Shown: one piece after another, positions 17,656 to 25,914 of the stretch
Layout of the letters: every line of letters starts with the position of its first letter
Numbering within the stretch: the first letter of the stretch is position 1
Source: Eubacterium sp.
GTDB taxonomy: Bacteria; Bacillota; Clostridia; Oscillospirales; Acutalibacteraceae
NCBI GenBank assembly: GCA_017463985.1
Contig: JAFUEH010000010.1
Location: 1-64,000, forward strand
DNA: 64,000 nt
Reading direction: 5' to 3'
Position numbers and translations under genes: made by a program
The notes under the pieces: generated by a model
What the model was told of the DNA's origin: nothing
The model's input: the letters and a program-made list of their open reading frames with translations, nothing else
The model's database searches: none

Positions 17656-20114
17656 TAAAATCCCTCCGAGGTCGGTGCATTCAGAATAAGGGTTAGTACT
17701 CTTGTCGCACTGTTCATCAGCGACTGCCTGTTCAGTTTTCCGTTTTGATAATCGGCAAGCACGCTTTTCATCACTCTTTGATTACCAGGCATCAGCAAAT
17801 CGTTGCCGATATTGATGGCGGTTGCATGAGAACACTTGTCGGTGGTGTTCCAATCGCTCATCACCACACCGTCATAGCGCCATTCGCACCGCAGAATATC
17901 GTTAACAAGCGCTTTGTGATTCGGCGTATAAGTACCGTTTAATTGGTTATACGAGGTCATCAGCGTTAGCGGCTTTGCTTCACTAACGGCAATTCTAAAG
18001 CCTTTCAGATATAATTCACGGATGGCTCTTTCGCTGACATTCGCGCTCATACCGTCACGGTTATCCTCCTGATTGTTGCAGCAAAAATGCTTGATACAAA
18101 CGCCGATACCATCAAAGGACTGAACGCCCCTTGTGATGGCAGCCGCCAATTTGCCCGAAAGGAACGCATCCTCGGAATAGTATTCAAAGTTCCTGCCGCA
18201 AAGCGGATTGCGGTGTAAATTCATACCGGGTGCCAGCCAAACGGTAACGCCAACTTCCAGCATTTCCTCCCCAATGGCTTTGCCCACTTCTTCAATTAAT
18301 GCCGTGTTCCAAGTCTGCGCCTGTAAGGTTTCGCAGGGAAAGGCGGTCATATAGTGGTATAACAATCTGCCTTGATTCGGCTTTGCCTTTACCAGCGGAG
18401 CAAGGTGTTTTAAGTAACCCCAGTTCCAGTCCTCCGGCAAGCCCTCAGGATAGCGGGGCGTTCCGTTTTTTTGAATAGAGGTCGCCTGCATAATGTTAAT
18501 ACCGGCAGGTCCGTCACTTAAAACAATATTCGGAATCCCTTTTTTCAGTAATTTGGTGCAGGTCATTCCTGCCGCTCCTGGAACGTTGATGAATGGCTTA
18601 ATATTATATCCGCCGCCGACGCAAAGGGAAATCAGTTCCTTATCGTTCATGGATTGAAGGATGTTTCTTACCTTGTCGCTCGGCGTATATTTAATATCAT
18701 TATATGAATGCTTTTGCGTGGCGAACGCCGCCGTATCCATCGGAATTCTCGGCAGGCTTTCATCGTATGCGATGTGACTGATTTCAGGTGTTAATTCCTC
18801 AAAAGCCGGTGCGTCAAAGGCTCTTTTGACTTCCTCGGTAATTATCGTATCGCCCAGTGTTACCACGCTCACTGCCGCTGAATTATCCAATGAATTTCCG
18901 ATAAAAAGTCCGTATTCGCCTTTTTCCAAAACAAACGCACCTTTTTCGGTATCAAATTTTCCTTCCTTTGCCAAATCAAAGGTCAGCGTTACGGTTTCTG
19001 TTTCACCCTGCGATAAGGCTTTTGTTTTGGCAAAGGCAACCAGCGTGCGCCTTTCATTATGAAGGGCTGCACACGGCTTTGAAAGATATAGCTGCACAAC
19101 CTCTTTGCCTTTCACCGTGCCGCTGTTTTTGACGGTGGTTTGCAGTGTAATCACTGTTCCGTTGACGCTGCAAACAGATGAGGATAATTCAAATTTGCTA
19201 TAAGAAAGTCCATAGCCGAAGCAATATCTCGGCTGGATACGAAAGGTATCAAAATAGCGATAGCCTACATAAATGCCCTCATAATAATCATTGTGGCTTA
19301 AATCTCCGCTCAGGTAACTGAAGGTGTCAGCGCTTGGATAATCAGCATAGCGATAAGCCCAGGTATCCGTTAATTTTCCGGAGGGAGATACTGCACCGCA
19401 CAAAATATTGGCAAGCGCATTCCCGCCCTCGCAGCCGCCCTGCGAATAGTAAATAACGGCAGAGACGTTCATCCTGTTAAGAACGGATAAATCCACAAGG
19501 CATCCGCTGTTAATAACTAAAATCAGTTTTGGATAATGTTCTGACAGAATTTGAAGATTCTTTTCCTCAATATCCGAAAGGAGATAATCTCCCTTGATGT
19601 TTCTTCTGTCGCTGCCTTCTCCTGCCTGACGGGAAACGACATAAATTGCCGTATCTGTTTTGTCGGATAATTCATCCTCCAAAATGAGAACAGGAGCTGG
19701 ATATGGCATCGGATTTTCGTGAATAATGTCAAACATTTTCATCGTTCTTGCCGGACCGTATCCCTTGATTTTCTGTTCAACGCTCTTTTTCCATTCGGCT
19801 TTATCCGCTGCGTATTTATCGTCAAAACGGTTCAGCCAAAGCGGATGGATAATTTCAAAGCCGGTGTTTTGCAGTCCCTGCTCAATGCTGACGCTGTAAC
19901 GCTCGTGAACATCGCCACTGCCGGAACCGCCCTTCACCGTCATTCTTGCACCGGAACCGAAAAGCGAAACCTTTTTTGCTTTCAGCGGAAGGGCACCATC
20001 GTTTTCAAGCAGCACCATTCCTTCCGCCGCTACTCTGCGGGCAAGCTCTCTGTTTTTTGTTTCACGCGCTGTTTCCGCTTTCACAGATGCGCCGAATACC
20101 CTGAATTTTTCCAT
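17655..20114 (-). CDS. GH3 family beta-glycosidase with reversed domain order
   Basis: An 819-residue GH3 enzyme in which the usual order is swapped. The C-type domain comes first (AAEGMVLLENDGALPL, YSQGGCEGGNALANIL), then a fibronectin-III-like domain (about 310-410), then the N-type TIM barrel last. The barrel carries CIKHFCCNNQE and the nucleophile D754 in GVVMSDWNT. This permuted layout is known in Ruminococcus and Butyrivibrio beta-glucosidases. No signal peptide. First gene of the glycoside operon, with GGAG before the ATG. Beta-glucosidase is most likely; beta-xylosidase is possible. Confidence 0.88.
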   Translation of the reverse strand: MEKFRVFGASVKAETARETKNRELARRVAAEGMVLLENDGALPLKAKKVSLFGSGARMTVKGGSGSGDVHERYSVSIEQGLQNTGFEIIHPLWLNRFDDKYAADKAEWKKSVEQKIKGYGPARTMKMFDIIHENPMPYPAPVLILEDELSDKTDTAIYVVSRQAGEGSDRRNIKGDYLLSDIEEKNLQILSEHYPKLILVINSGCLVDLSVLNRMNVSAVIYYSQGGCEGGNALANILCGAVSPSGKLTDTWAYRYADYPSADTFSYLSGDLSHNDYYEGIYVGYRYFDTFRIQPRYCFGYGLSYSKFELSSSVCSVNGTVITLQTTVKNSGTVKGKEVVQLYLSKPCAALHNERRTLVAFAKTKALSQGETETVTLTFDLAKEGKFDTEKGAFVLEKGEYGLFIGNSLDNSAAVSVVTLGDTIITEEVKRAFDAPAFEELTPEISHIAYDESLPRIPMDTAAFATQKHSYNDIKYTPSDKVRNILQSMNDKELISLCVGGGYNIKPFINVPGAAGMTCTKLLKKGIPNIVLSDGPAGINIMQATSIQKNGTPRYPEGLPEDWNWGYLKHLAPLVKAKPNQGRLLYHYMTAFPCETLQAQTWNTALIEEVGKAIGEEMLEVGVTVWLAPGMNLHRNPLCGRNFEYYSEDAFLSGKLAAAITRGVQSFDGIGVCIKHFCCNNQEDNRDGMSANVSERAIRELYLKGFRIAVSEAKPLTLMTSYNQLNGTYTPNHKALVNDILRCEWRYDGVVMSDWNTTDKCSHATAINIGNDLLMPGNQRVMKSVLADYQNGKLNRQSLMNSATRVLTLILNAPTSEGF

Positions 20115-20137
20115 ATATCATACTCCAAAATTTGTTC

Positions 20138-20166
20138 TTGACAAACAATTTTCCTTACAATATAAT
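20138..20166 (+). promoter_or_regulatory. Consensus promoter of the TetR gene
   Basis: TTGACA (20138-20143), 17-bp spacer, TATAAT (20161-20166): full consensus. The operator begins one base after the -10. Confidence 0.8.
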
Positions 20167-20193
20167 GATACCAACAAGATGTTGGTATTTCAA
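20165..20193 (-). promoter_or_regulatory. Promoter of the glycoside operon
   Basis: Minus strand TTGAAA (20193-20188), exactly 17 bp, TATCAT (20170-20165). The spacer is almost wholly filled by the palindrome at 20168-20188, so a bound repressor would block RNA polymerase. Confidence 0.65.
20168..20188. promoter_or_regulatory. TetR-type operator, primary site
   Basis: Perfect inverted repeat with arms ATACCAACA and TGTTGGTAT and a three-base centre. It overlaps the minus-strand promoter of the GH3 gene and follows the -10 of the plus-strand promoter, so one site can control both directions. Confidence 0.8.
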
Positions 20194-20221
20194 CAAACAA
20201 TCGTTTTTTATTCGTTGTGTA

Positions 20222-20248
20222 TCCAACAAATCAAGGTATTCTGTTGGA
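20222..20248. promoter_or_regulatory. Second, widely spaced operator-like repeat
   Basis: Arms TCCAACA (20222-20228) and TGTTGGA (20242-20248) carry the same CCAACA half-site as the primary operator, but with a 13-base centre. It lies in the leader of the TetR gene and could hold a second dimer. Confidence 0.5.
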
Positions 20249-20273
20249 ATTTTTTAAAATATTGAGGTGAATG

Positions 20274-20846
20274 ATGGAAGAGTCAAGACGGGTAAAAATG
20301 ACGAAAAGATTAATCCGTGAATCCTTTCTTGAGTTACTTGAGAAGGAACCCATCGGAAAAATAACGGTAACGCAAATTTGTGATTTGGCGGATGTGAACC
20401 GTTCCACCTTTTATGCTTACTATGACAGCACTTATGATTTACTAAGAGAGATTGAAGACGGTGTATTAGAAAAAATACCTGCCCCTACAAAGGAGTTTAC
20501 CTTTGAAAACCGCAAGGAATTTGCCGGAGAGCTTACAGCGTTTTTTGAGTATATCAAAAAGCATAGCGCCACCTTTGCCGTTCTGATTTCAAACACCGAT
20601 GAAAGCGATTTCAATTACCGGCTTTTGGAAGCGCTGTTTGATAAAATGATCATTAAGGATATTATTGATAAATCCTTTTACTCAAGACTCGGTTATGTCT
20701 TTTCCGTCAACGGCGCTGTCGGTATGATTAAGGAATGGATCGAAAATGATTTCCCCATCAGTGCAAAGGAGTTTGCCCAAATGGCACTGGATATGTGTAT
20801 TAATGCCAACGATGTGGCATATATCAAATCACAAGGGAAGGGATAA
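20274..20846 (+). CDS. TetR-family regulator of the glycoside operon
   Basis: About 190 residues. The N-terminal HTH is TKRLIRESFLELLEKEPI, then ITVTQICDLADVNRSTFYAYY. The C-terminal half (SVNGAVGMIKEWIENDFPIS) is typical of the DhaS-like branch, in which the ligand pocket is poorly characterised. Two ATGs lie in tandem; the second, at 20274, has the better spacing from GAGGTG. It is divergent from the GH3 gene with shared operators, so it should be an autorepressor and operon repressor released by an imported sugar or glycoside. Confidence 0.85.
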   Translation: MEESRRVKMTKRLIRESFLELLEKEPIGKITVTQICDLADVNRSTFYAYYDSTYDLLREIEDGVLEKIPAPTKEFTFENRKEFAGELTAFFEYIKKHSATFAVLISNTDESDFNYRLLEALFDKMIIKDIIDKSFYSRLGYVFSVNGAVGMIKEWIENDFPISAKEFAQMALDMCINANDVAYIKSQGKG

Positions 20847-20898
20847 CGGTGTATTTAATCTGAGTTGACCTTGCCACCCCGGCAATAATATTATCCGG

Positions 20899-20940
20899 AG
20901 GTTTTTAATTGTTCTGTGTAAAGAATTTGAATAAGGGGCG
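20899..20940 (+). repeat. Dispersed repeat, copy 3
   Basis: GTTTTTAATTGTTCTGTGTA followed by AAGAATTTGAATAAGG matches copies 1 and 2 over about 35 bases. The distal TTTAAAGCGC part is missing. Confidence 0.65.
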
Positions 20941-21108
20941 CAAAATAGCACTGATTTCATCTGCAAAATTGTTTTGCATAATGACCACTTAAAGACCATT
21001 TATGAAAGGAAAGCCGTAGTAAAAGAGAGTGCCACTTGAAGATTTGAGCATTCAAAAGGATAATAAAAATGGCTCAAAATCGTTAAATAATACTGTTTGA
21101 ACCATATC

Positions 21109-21160
21109 TGCGCTGTTTCGTAATGCGCAGGTCGCCGGTTCGAGTCCGGCCACCAGCTCA
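21109..21160 (+). tRNA. Truncated tRNA-Thr (CGU), 3' part only
   Basis: An intact T-arm (GCCGG, TTCGAGT, CCGGC at 21134-21150) is followed by the acceptor strand CACCAGC, discriminator T and CA. The anticodon loop TTCGTAA reads CGU, which is threonine, but its stem no longer pairs properly. No 5' acceptor strand (GCTGGTG) or D-arm lies upstream. Such 3' tRNA ends are typical of the duplicated half left by elements that integrate into tRNA genes. Confidence 0.75.
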
Positions 21161-21166
21161 AAAAGG

Positions 21167-21195
21167 AGCTGTCTCACGGGAGTGAGGCAGCTTTT
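21167..21195 (+). terminator. Terminator after the tRNA fragment
   Basis: AGCTGTCTCAC (21167-21177) pairs over 11 positions, one of them G-T, with GTGAGGCAGCT (21182-21192), loop GGGA, then TTT. It was probably the original tRNA terminator. Confidence 0.8.
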
Positions 21196-21242
21196 GAAAT
21201 AGGCATTACAATCTCAGCCTTGTCTTTGAGAAATAGGAAACG

Positions 21243-21270
21243 AAACGCCCCTGCCTGAGCAAGGGCGTTT
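21243..21270 (-). terminator. Terminator of the rhamnose operon
   Basis: AAACGCCC (21243-21250) pairs with GGGCGTTT (21263-21270). On the minus strand a short T-rich stretch follows (GTTTCGTTTCC). Confidence 0.65.
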
Positions 21271-21285
21271 GTTACGCATATCAAG

Positions 21286-22434
21286 TTATGCCATGATTCT
21301 TCTGTAAAGATCCTTTAGATCTTCAATGTTCGTATCTCTCGGGTTGCCGGGGCAGCAAGCGTCTGCATAAGCGTCCGCTGCGAGAATATCAAGATCCTCT
21401 TCTTTCACCTTGTCGTTTGTTGCCGGAATGCCGACGTCAGCTGAAAGCTTTTTGACTGCGTCGATCGCCGCCTTGCGATAGCCCTTTTGGTCCATCATCT
21501 CTACGCCTTCCACGCCCATGGCTTTGGCAATGTTTTTATATTTATCGCCGGTGTACTCTTGATTATACTCCATCACAATCGGGAGCATCATCGCGCAGGC
21601 TACGCCGTGAGGCGTGTCATAATGAGCGCCGAGCGTGTGCGCGATAGAGTGCGCAATGCCAAGACCGACATTGGAGAAGCCTATGCCGGCGATATACTGC
21701 GCGAGCGCCATGCCCTCTCTGTCCTCCGGCTTGTTTTCCACGGCACCGCGAAGATGCTTGGCAATGAGCTTAATGGCTTCCAGATGGAACATATCCGTCA
21801 TTTCCCAAGCGGCTTTTGTGGTGTAGCCTTCAATTGCGTGGGTGAGCGCGTCCATACCGGTGGCAGCGGTTAAGCCCTTCGGCATACTGCTCATCATATC
21901 AGGGTCAACGATAGCATATTCGGGAATATCGTGCTCGTCAACGCAAACGAACTTGCGCTCCTTTTCGGTATCCGTGATGACATAGTTAATGGTTACCTCT
22001 GCGGCGGTGCCTGCGGTGGTCGGAACAGCAATGGTATCCACCGCGTGATTCTTGGTCGGCGCAACGCCTTCAAGGGAACGAACGTCAGCAAATTCGGGAT
22101 TGGTGATAATAATGCCGATCGCCTTGGCCGTGTCCATAGAAGAACCGCCGCCGATGGTGATGATGGAATCTGCGCCGCAAGCCTTGAACGCTTCCACGCC
22201 GTCCTTCACATTTTCAATTGTCGGATTCGGTTTAATGCCCGAATATACGGTGTAGGGGATTTTTGCCTCGTCAAGCAAATCCGTTACCTTGGCAGTTACG
22301 CCAAATTGGATAAGATCGGGGTCGGAGCAAACGAAGATGTGCTTCCAGCCCTTTGTCTGCGCAATCGGTACAATCTCCTTGATCGCACCTTTGCCGTGAT
22401 ACGATACGGAATTTAAGATAATTCTGTTAGCCAT
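21286..22434 (-). CDS. fucO: Lactaldehyde reductase (1,2-propanediol oxidoreductase)
   Basis: About 382 residues of the iron-dependent alcohol dehydrogenase family. It has the cofactor loop IGGGSSMDTAKAIG and metal ligands in GMDALTHAIEGY and in GIAHSIAHTLGAHYDTPHG. At the end of the rhamnose pathway it reduces L-lactaldehyde to L-1,2-propanediol with NADH, which restores redox balance in an anaerobe. I start at the ATG at 22434, which has GGAGGT seven bases upstream; an ATG at 22449 would overlap that site. It follows rhaD by 59 bases. Confidence 0.9.
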   Translation of the reverse strand: MANRIILNSVSYHGKGAIKEIVPIAQTKGWKHIFVCSDPDLIQFGVTAKVTDLLDEAKIPYTVYSGIKPNPTIENVKDGVEAFKACGADSIITIGGGSSMDTAKAIGIIITNPEFADVRSLEGVAPTKNHAVDTIAVPTTAGTAAEVTINYVITDTEKERKFVCVDEHDIPEYAIVDPDMMSSMPKGLTAATGMDALTHAIEGYTTKAAWEMTDMFHLEAIKLIAKHLRGAVENKPEDREGMALAQYIAGIGFSNVGLGIAHSIAHTLGAHYDTPHGVACAMMLPIVMEYNQEYTGDKYKNIAKAMGVEGVEMMDQKGYRKAAIDAVKKLSADVGIPATNDKVKEEDLDILAADAYADACCPGNPRDTNIEDLKDLYRRIMA

Positions 22435-22493
22435 AATAGTTACCTCCAAATATATTTTATATCTATATTATACCACAAATTATTAATCGAAAA

Positions 22494-23309
22494 TTAAAGA
22501 TTTAGGAAATCTTTTCTGTAATCCACGCCGAAAAATTCTGCAAGCTCCTTCATTTCTTTGTCTTTAATGGTATTGATACGGGGAAGGTGGGCGGTGAGCA
22601 TATAGATTTGCGCCGCCTTTTCCACTGTTTCAATCAAACCGAAGGTTTCGTCAAGGCTTTTGCCTGCGCCATAAATGCCGTGCATCCCCCAGATAACAAG
22701 GCGAAATTCCTTCATCTTTGCTGCCGTTGTTTCACCGATACTGTTCGTACCGCAGAGCATCCACGGGAGAATACCCACGCCGTCAGGGAATACAACGATA
22801 CATTCCGTGCACATTTCCCAAAGCGTGTGCGTAAATTTCTTTTCATCGAGTTCGTGAACAAAATTCATTGCCAACGTGTTGGTCGGGTGGGAGTGAATAA
22901 TCACCCTGTTTTCGTTGTCAACGGAAAGTCTGGCAACATGGCTCATTAGGTGGGCAGGCAGCTCACTTGTAAACTTGCCGCCGTCAGCATATCCCCAAAG
23001 GAGCTCGGCAGTTGTGCCGTCCTTCGCAATACGGATAATCCCGAGGTTGTTTTCAGGGTCGTTTTCCACATTTTTAAAGTATTTGCCCGTGCCGGTGACA
23101 ATGAAAATCCTACCGATTAGCTCCTTTGCTTCAAAGCCTGTCGGAATGGTGCGGATAACCTCGTTTAAATCAAGATACTGCGCCACCTCGTTTTCATCCA
23201 GTAAGTAACTAATGTTGCCGCCGTTGCGCTCATCCCAGCCGAGGCGATACATATTCGCCGTCGTGGCGCACATTTCTTTCACAAACGGTGCTTCTAAAAT
23301 ATTTTTCAT
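22494..23309 (-). CDS. rhaD: Rhamnulose-1-phosphate aldolase
   Basis: A 271-residue class II, zinc-dependent aldolase that splits L-rhamnulose 1-phosphate into dihydroxyacetone phosphate and L-lactaldehyde. The zinc ligands H139 and H141 (IIHSHPTN) and H210 (GMHGI) and the catalytic E116 (TSELPAH) sit almost exactly where they lie in the E. coli enzyme. It overlaps rhaA by four bases, so the two are co-translated. Confidence 0.95.
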   Translation of the reverse strand: MKNILEAPFVKEMCATTANMYRLGWDERNGGNISYLLDENEVAQYLDLNEVIRTIPTGFEAKELIGRIFIVTGTGKYFKNVENDPENNLGIIRIAKDGTTAELLWGYADGGKFTSELPAHLMSHVARLSVDNENRVIIHSHPTNTLAMNFVHELDEKKFTHTLWEMCTECIVVFPDGVGILPWMLCGTNSIGETTAAKMKEFRLVIWGMHGIYGAGKSLDETFGLIETVEKAAQIYMLTAHLPRINTIKDKEMKELAEFFGVDYRKDFLNL

Positions 23310-24559
23310 CTTTTCCTTAACTCCTCATTTTCGTAGCGTTTCACCTCTGCCAAATATTCGGCAGGGGTGTTTTCTCTTTTCAGGTATTCCTGCCAAATAT
23401 CATAAAACGGCGCGGTTTTCAGTTCCTCTTGCAGTACCATTAACTGCGTAAAGTCGGAAGCGTCCTGCAATTCTTTCAACTTTTCATTCGGCTGTAAAAG
23501 TGCAAACAAGAGCGATTTTTGCACATTTCTCACGCCTGTTACCCAAGCGGAAATGCGGTTAATGCTGGCGTCAAAATAGTCCAGCGCAATGTTCACCTTG
23601 CCGTCCAAACCGCCGCAACGCACAATCTCGCGGCAAATTTCTTTTGTTTCATCGTCAAAGAGCACCACGTGGTCGCTATCCCAACGAATCGGACGGGTAA
23701 CGTGCAATGCGATTTCAGGGAAAAAGGCAAGGAGCGCAGGGATTTTATCACTGACAACCTCGGTCGGATGATAATGTCCGTTATCCATCAGCGGAATACA
23801 TTTATCCTTATGCATTGCCGCATAGGAGAGGGCGAATTCCGCAGAGCCAACCGTATATGCCTCCACGCCGATACCGAATACCTTGCTTTCAATACAAGGC
23901 TTCACAAGGTTGAAATCGTACGGCTCGGAGAGGATTTCGTCAATGCTGTCTCTGTATCTTTCGCGAGGACCGATCCTGTCCGCCGGAATATCCTTAAAGC
24001 CGTCGCCTGTCCAAATGTCCATCACGCAGGGCTGACCGAGTTCTTCTGCCAAATACTGCGAAATGCGGATGCACGCCTTGCCGTGCTCAATCCAGAATTG
24101 GCGCGTTTCCTCATTCGGTGAGGATAAGGTCAGCGGATCGCACTTAGGGTGAGAAAAGAAGGTGGGGTTAAAATCGCAGCCAAGCCCTCTCTCCTTGCAG
24201 AAATCCACCCACTTTTTAAAGTGCTTCGGCTCAATCTTATCCCTGTCCACCCACGGATTTTCCTCATCAAAAATCGCATAGGAAGCGTGGAGATTGAGTT
24301 TCATTTTGCCCGGAACGAGTTTTAATACCTCGTCAATATCCGCCAGTAATTCTTCTGGCGTTCTGGCTCTGCCGGGATAGTTGCCCGTGGTCTGAATACC
24401 GCCCGTGAGCGGCTTGTTGGGGTCGGTATCAAAGCCCCTCACGTCATCGCCCTGCCAGCAGTGGAGCGATACGGAAACATTTTTTAATATGTCCAGCGCC
24501 TTATCGGTATCCACGCCGTAATTTGCGTAAACCTTTTTTGCTTCGTTGTATGACATCAT
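23306..24559 (-). CDS. rhaA: L-rhamnose isomerase
   Basis: A 417-residue isomerase converting L-rhamnose to L-rhamnulose. It is the usual length for the family and opens with the characteristic VSLHCWQGDDVRGFD block; metal-binding regions include LMDNGHYHPTE and VTRPIRWDSDHVV. It is cytoplasmic and works as a tetramer in known members. Four-base overlaps with rhaB and rhaD show tight coupling. Confidence 0.96.
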   Translation of the reverse strand: MMSYNEAKKVYANYGVDTDKALDILKNVSVSLHCWQGDDVRGFDTDPNKPLTGGIQTTGNYPGRARTPEELLADIDEVLKLVPGKMKLNLHASYAIFDEENPWVDRDKIEPKHFKKWVDFCKERGLGCDFNPTFFSHPKCDPLTLSSPNEETRQFWIEHGKACIRISQYLAEELGQPCVMDIWTGDGFKDIPADRIGPRERYRDSIDEILSEPYDFNLVKPCIESKVFGIGVEAYTVGSAEFALSYAAMHKDKCIPLMDNGHYHPTEVVSDKIPALLAFFPEIALHVTRPIRWDSDHVVLFDDETKEICREIVRCGGLDGKVNIALDYFDASINRISAWVTGVRNVQKSLLFALLQPNEKLKELQDASDFTQLMVLQEELKTAPFYDIWQEYLKRENTPAEYLAEVKRYENEELRKR

Positions 24560-25914
24560 TGTACCTCCTGTACTTCAAAGGAATTTTTGACTAACTCTCT
24601 TGCGTTAGCAAGGGTTAAAGCTTTATCGGCATACATTAATTGAGAAATAATATTTCCTGTGGCGGTTGCCTCCACAGGACCTGCCAATACACGCTTTCCC
24701 GTGTATCTTGCGGTCAGTTCATTAAGGTAACGATCCTTACTGCCGCCGCCGACAATGTTAATCGTATCAACCGTTTTGCCGCTGATATGCTCAATCTCCT
24801 CCACGGCATTGGCGTAGGACTTTGCCAAGGAATGATAAATCGTATTGACGATGGTATCAATACTCAGCTGATCGTTTTCAAGATAGGTGCGGATGGCGTC
24901 CACCATGTTATCAGGAGCGATGAACAGCGGTGCGTTGGTGTCGATCATCTCGAATGTTTTACAGTTCATTGCTAAGCGCATCATATCGTCATAGGTGTAA
25001 CGCATATCTAAGTTCCTGCGTACATTCTGAAACAGCCACATTCCCATAATGTTTTTCAAAAAGCGATAGCGGTAGTGAATACCGCCCTCGTTCGTGAAGT
25101 TGGCGAGCAGCGCTTCCTCGGATAAGATCGGGATTTTGTTTTCCGTACCGATCAGCGACCAAGTGCCGGAGAAAATATATATGCTGTTATCGCCGACAGG
25201 ACAGGCGGCAACGGCGCTTGCCGTATCGTGCGACGGCGCCAAAATGACTGTACTTTCAAAATCAAAGCCTTTGAGCGTACCAACCTCGGTGCAGGGCAAG
25301 GATATATCACTGAAAATATCCGTTTTAATGCCGAGCCTGTTGAGAATGTCAAAATCCCAAGTTTTTGTTTCTGCGTTCACCAAATTCGTGGTGGTGGCGT
25401 TGGTGTATTCGTTTTTGATTTCACCCGTCAACTTAAACGCCAAGTAATCGGGCATCATCAAGAAATATTTTGCCTTGTCTAACTTGCCGCTTTTCTTGTC
25501 GCAGTATAGCTGATAGACGGTATTAAAATTCTGCTTTTGAATCCCCGTTTTGCTATACAATTCTGCTTGCGTCATCAGCTCGGCAATCTCATCCTGAACA
25601 AGTGCTGTTCTGCCGTCACGGTAGGAAACGGCAGGCAGAATTTCATTCTTGTTTTCGTCGAGCAAAACATAATCCACGCCCCAAGTATCAATCGCAATTG
25701 TTGCAGGTATCTTGCCAAGCGCGCCGCATTTCTGAATCCCTGTTTTCACTTCACGCACTAACTTTTGAATATCCCAAACAAGCGTGCCGTTTTGCTCCTT
25801 TAAATAGTCCTCAAATCGGTGAATTTCCTCCAACTTCAGCTTCCCATCCTCAAGATAACCGAGAATGTGTCGTCCGCTCGAAGCACCGATATCAATCGCT
25901 AAATGATAGTTCAA
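24556..25914 (-). CDS. rhaB: Rhamnulokinase
   Basis: A 452-residue sugar kinase of the FGGY/ASKHA fold that phosphorylates L-rhamnulose at C1 with ATP. The phosphate-1 loop is AIDIGASSGR. IAIDTWGVDYVLLD is the diagnostic rhamnulokinase block, and HDTASAVAACP and INIVGGGSKDRYLN are the later nucleotide-binding parts. It overlaps the transporter upstream and rhaA downstream by four bases each. Confidence 0.95.
   Translation of the reverse strand: MNYHLAIDIGASSGRHILGYLEDGKLKLEEIHRFEDYLKEQNGTLVWDIQKLVREVKTGIQKCGALGKIPATIAIDTWGVDYVLLDENKNEILPAVSYRDGRTALVQDEIAELMTQAELYSKTGIQKQNFNTVYQLYCDKKSGKLDKAKYFLMMPDYLAFKLTGEIKNEYTNATTTNLVNAETKTWDFDILNRLGIKTDIFSDISLPCTEVGTLKGFDFESTVILAPSHDTASAVAACPVGDNSIYIFSGTWSLIGTENKIPILSEEALLANFTNEGGIHYRYRFLKNIMGMWLFQNVRRNLDMRYTYDDMMRLAMNCKTFEMIDTNAPLFIAPDNMVDAIRTYLENDQLSIDTIVNTIYHSLAKSYANAVEEIEHISGKTVDTINIVGGGSKDRYLNELTARYTGKRVLAGPVEATATGNIISQLMYADKALTLANARELVKNSFEVQEVQ

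Larger units (their letters stand above)
20847..21285. other. Intergenic scar region
   Basis: No complete gene. It holds dispersed repeat copy 3, a truncated tRNA-Thr and two terminators. The stretch 20941-21100 has no reading frame I can support. Confidence 0.7.

Noticed and set aside
20941-21100. Small gene or RNA between repeat copy 3 and the tRNA fragment
   Set aside because: No open frame with a start signal and no convincing fold; I see nothing definable.
21061-21120. A complete tRNA with unusual 5' half
   Set aside because: ATGGCTCAAA near 21069 vaguely recalls a D-arm, but spacing is far too long and no acceptor partner for CACCAGC exists; a 3' fragment is the simpler reading.
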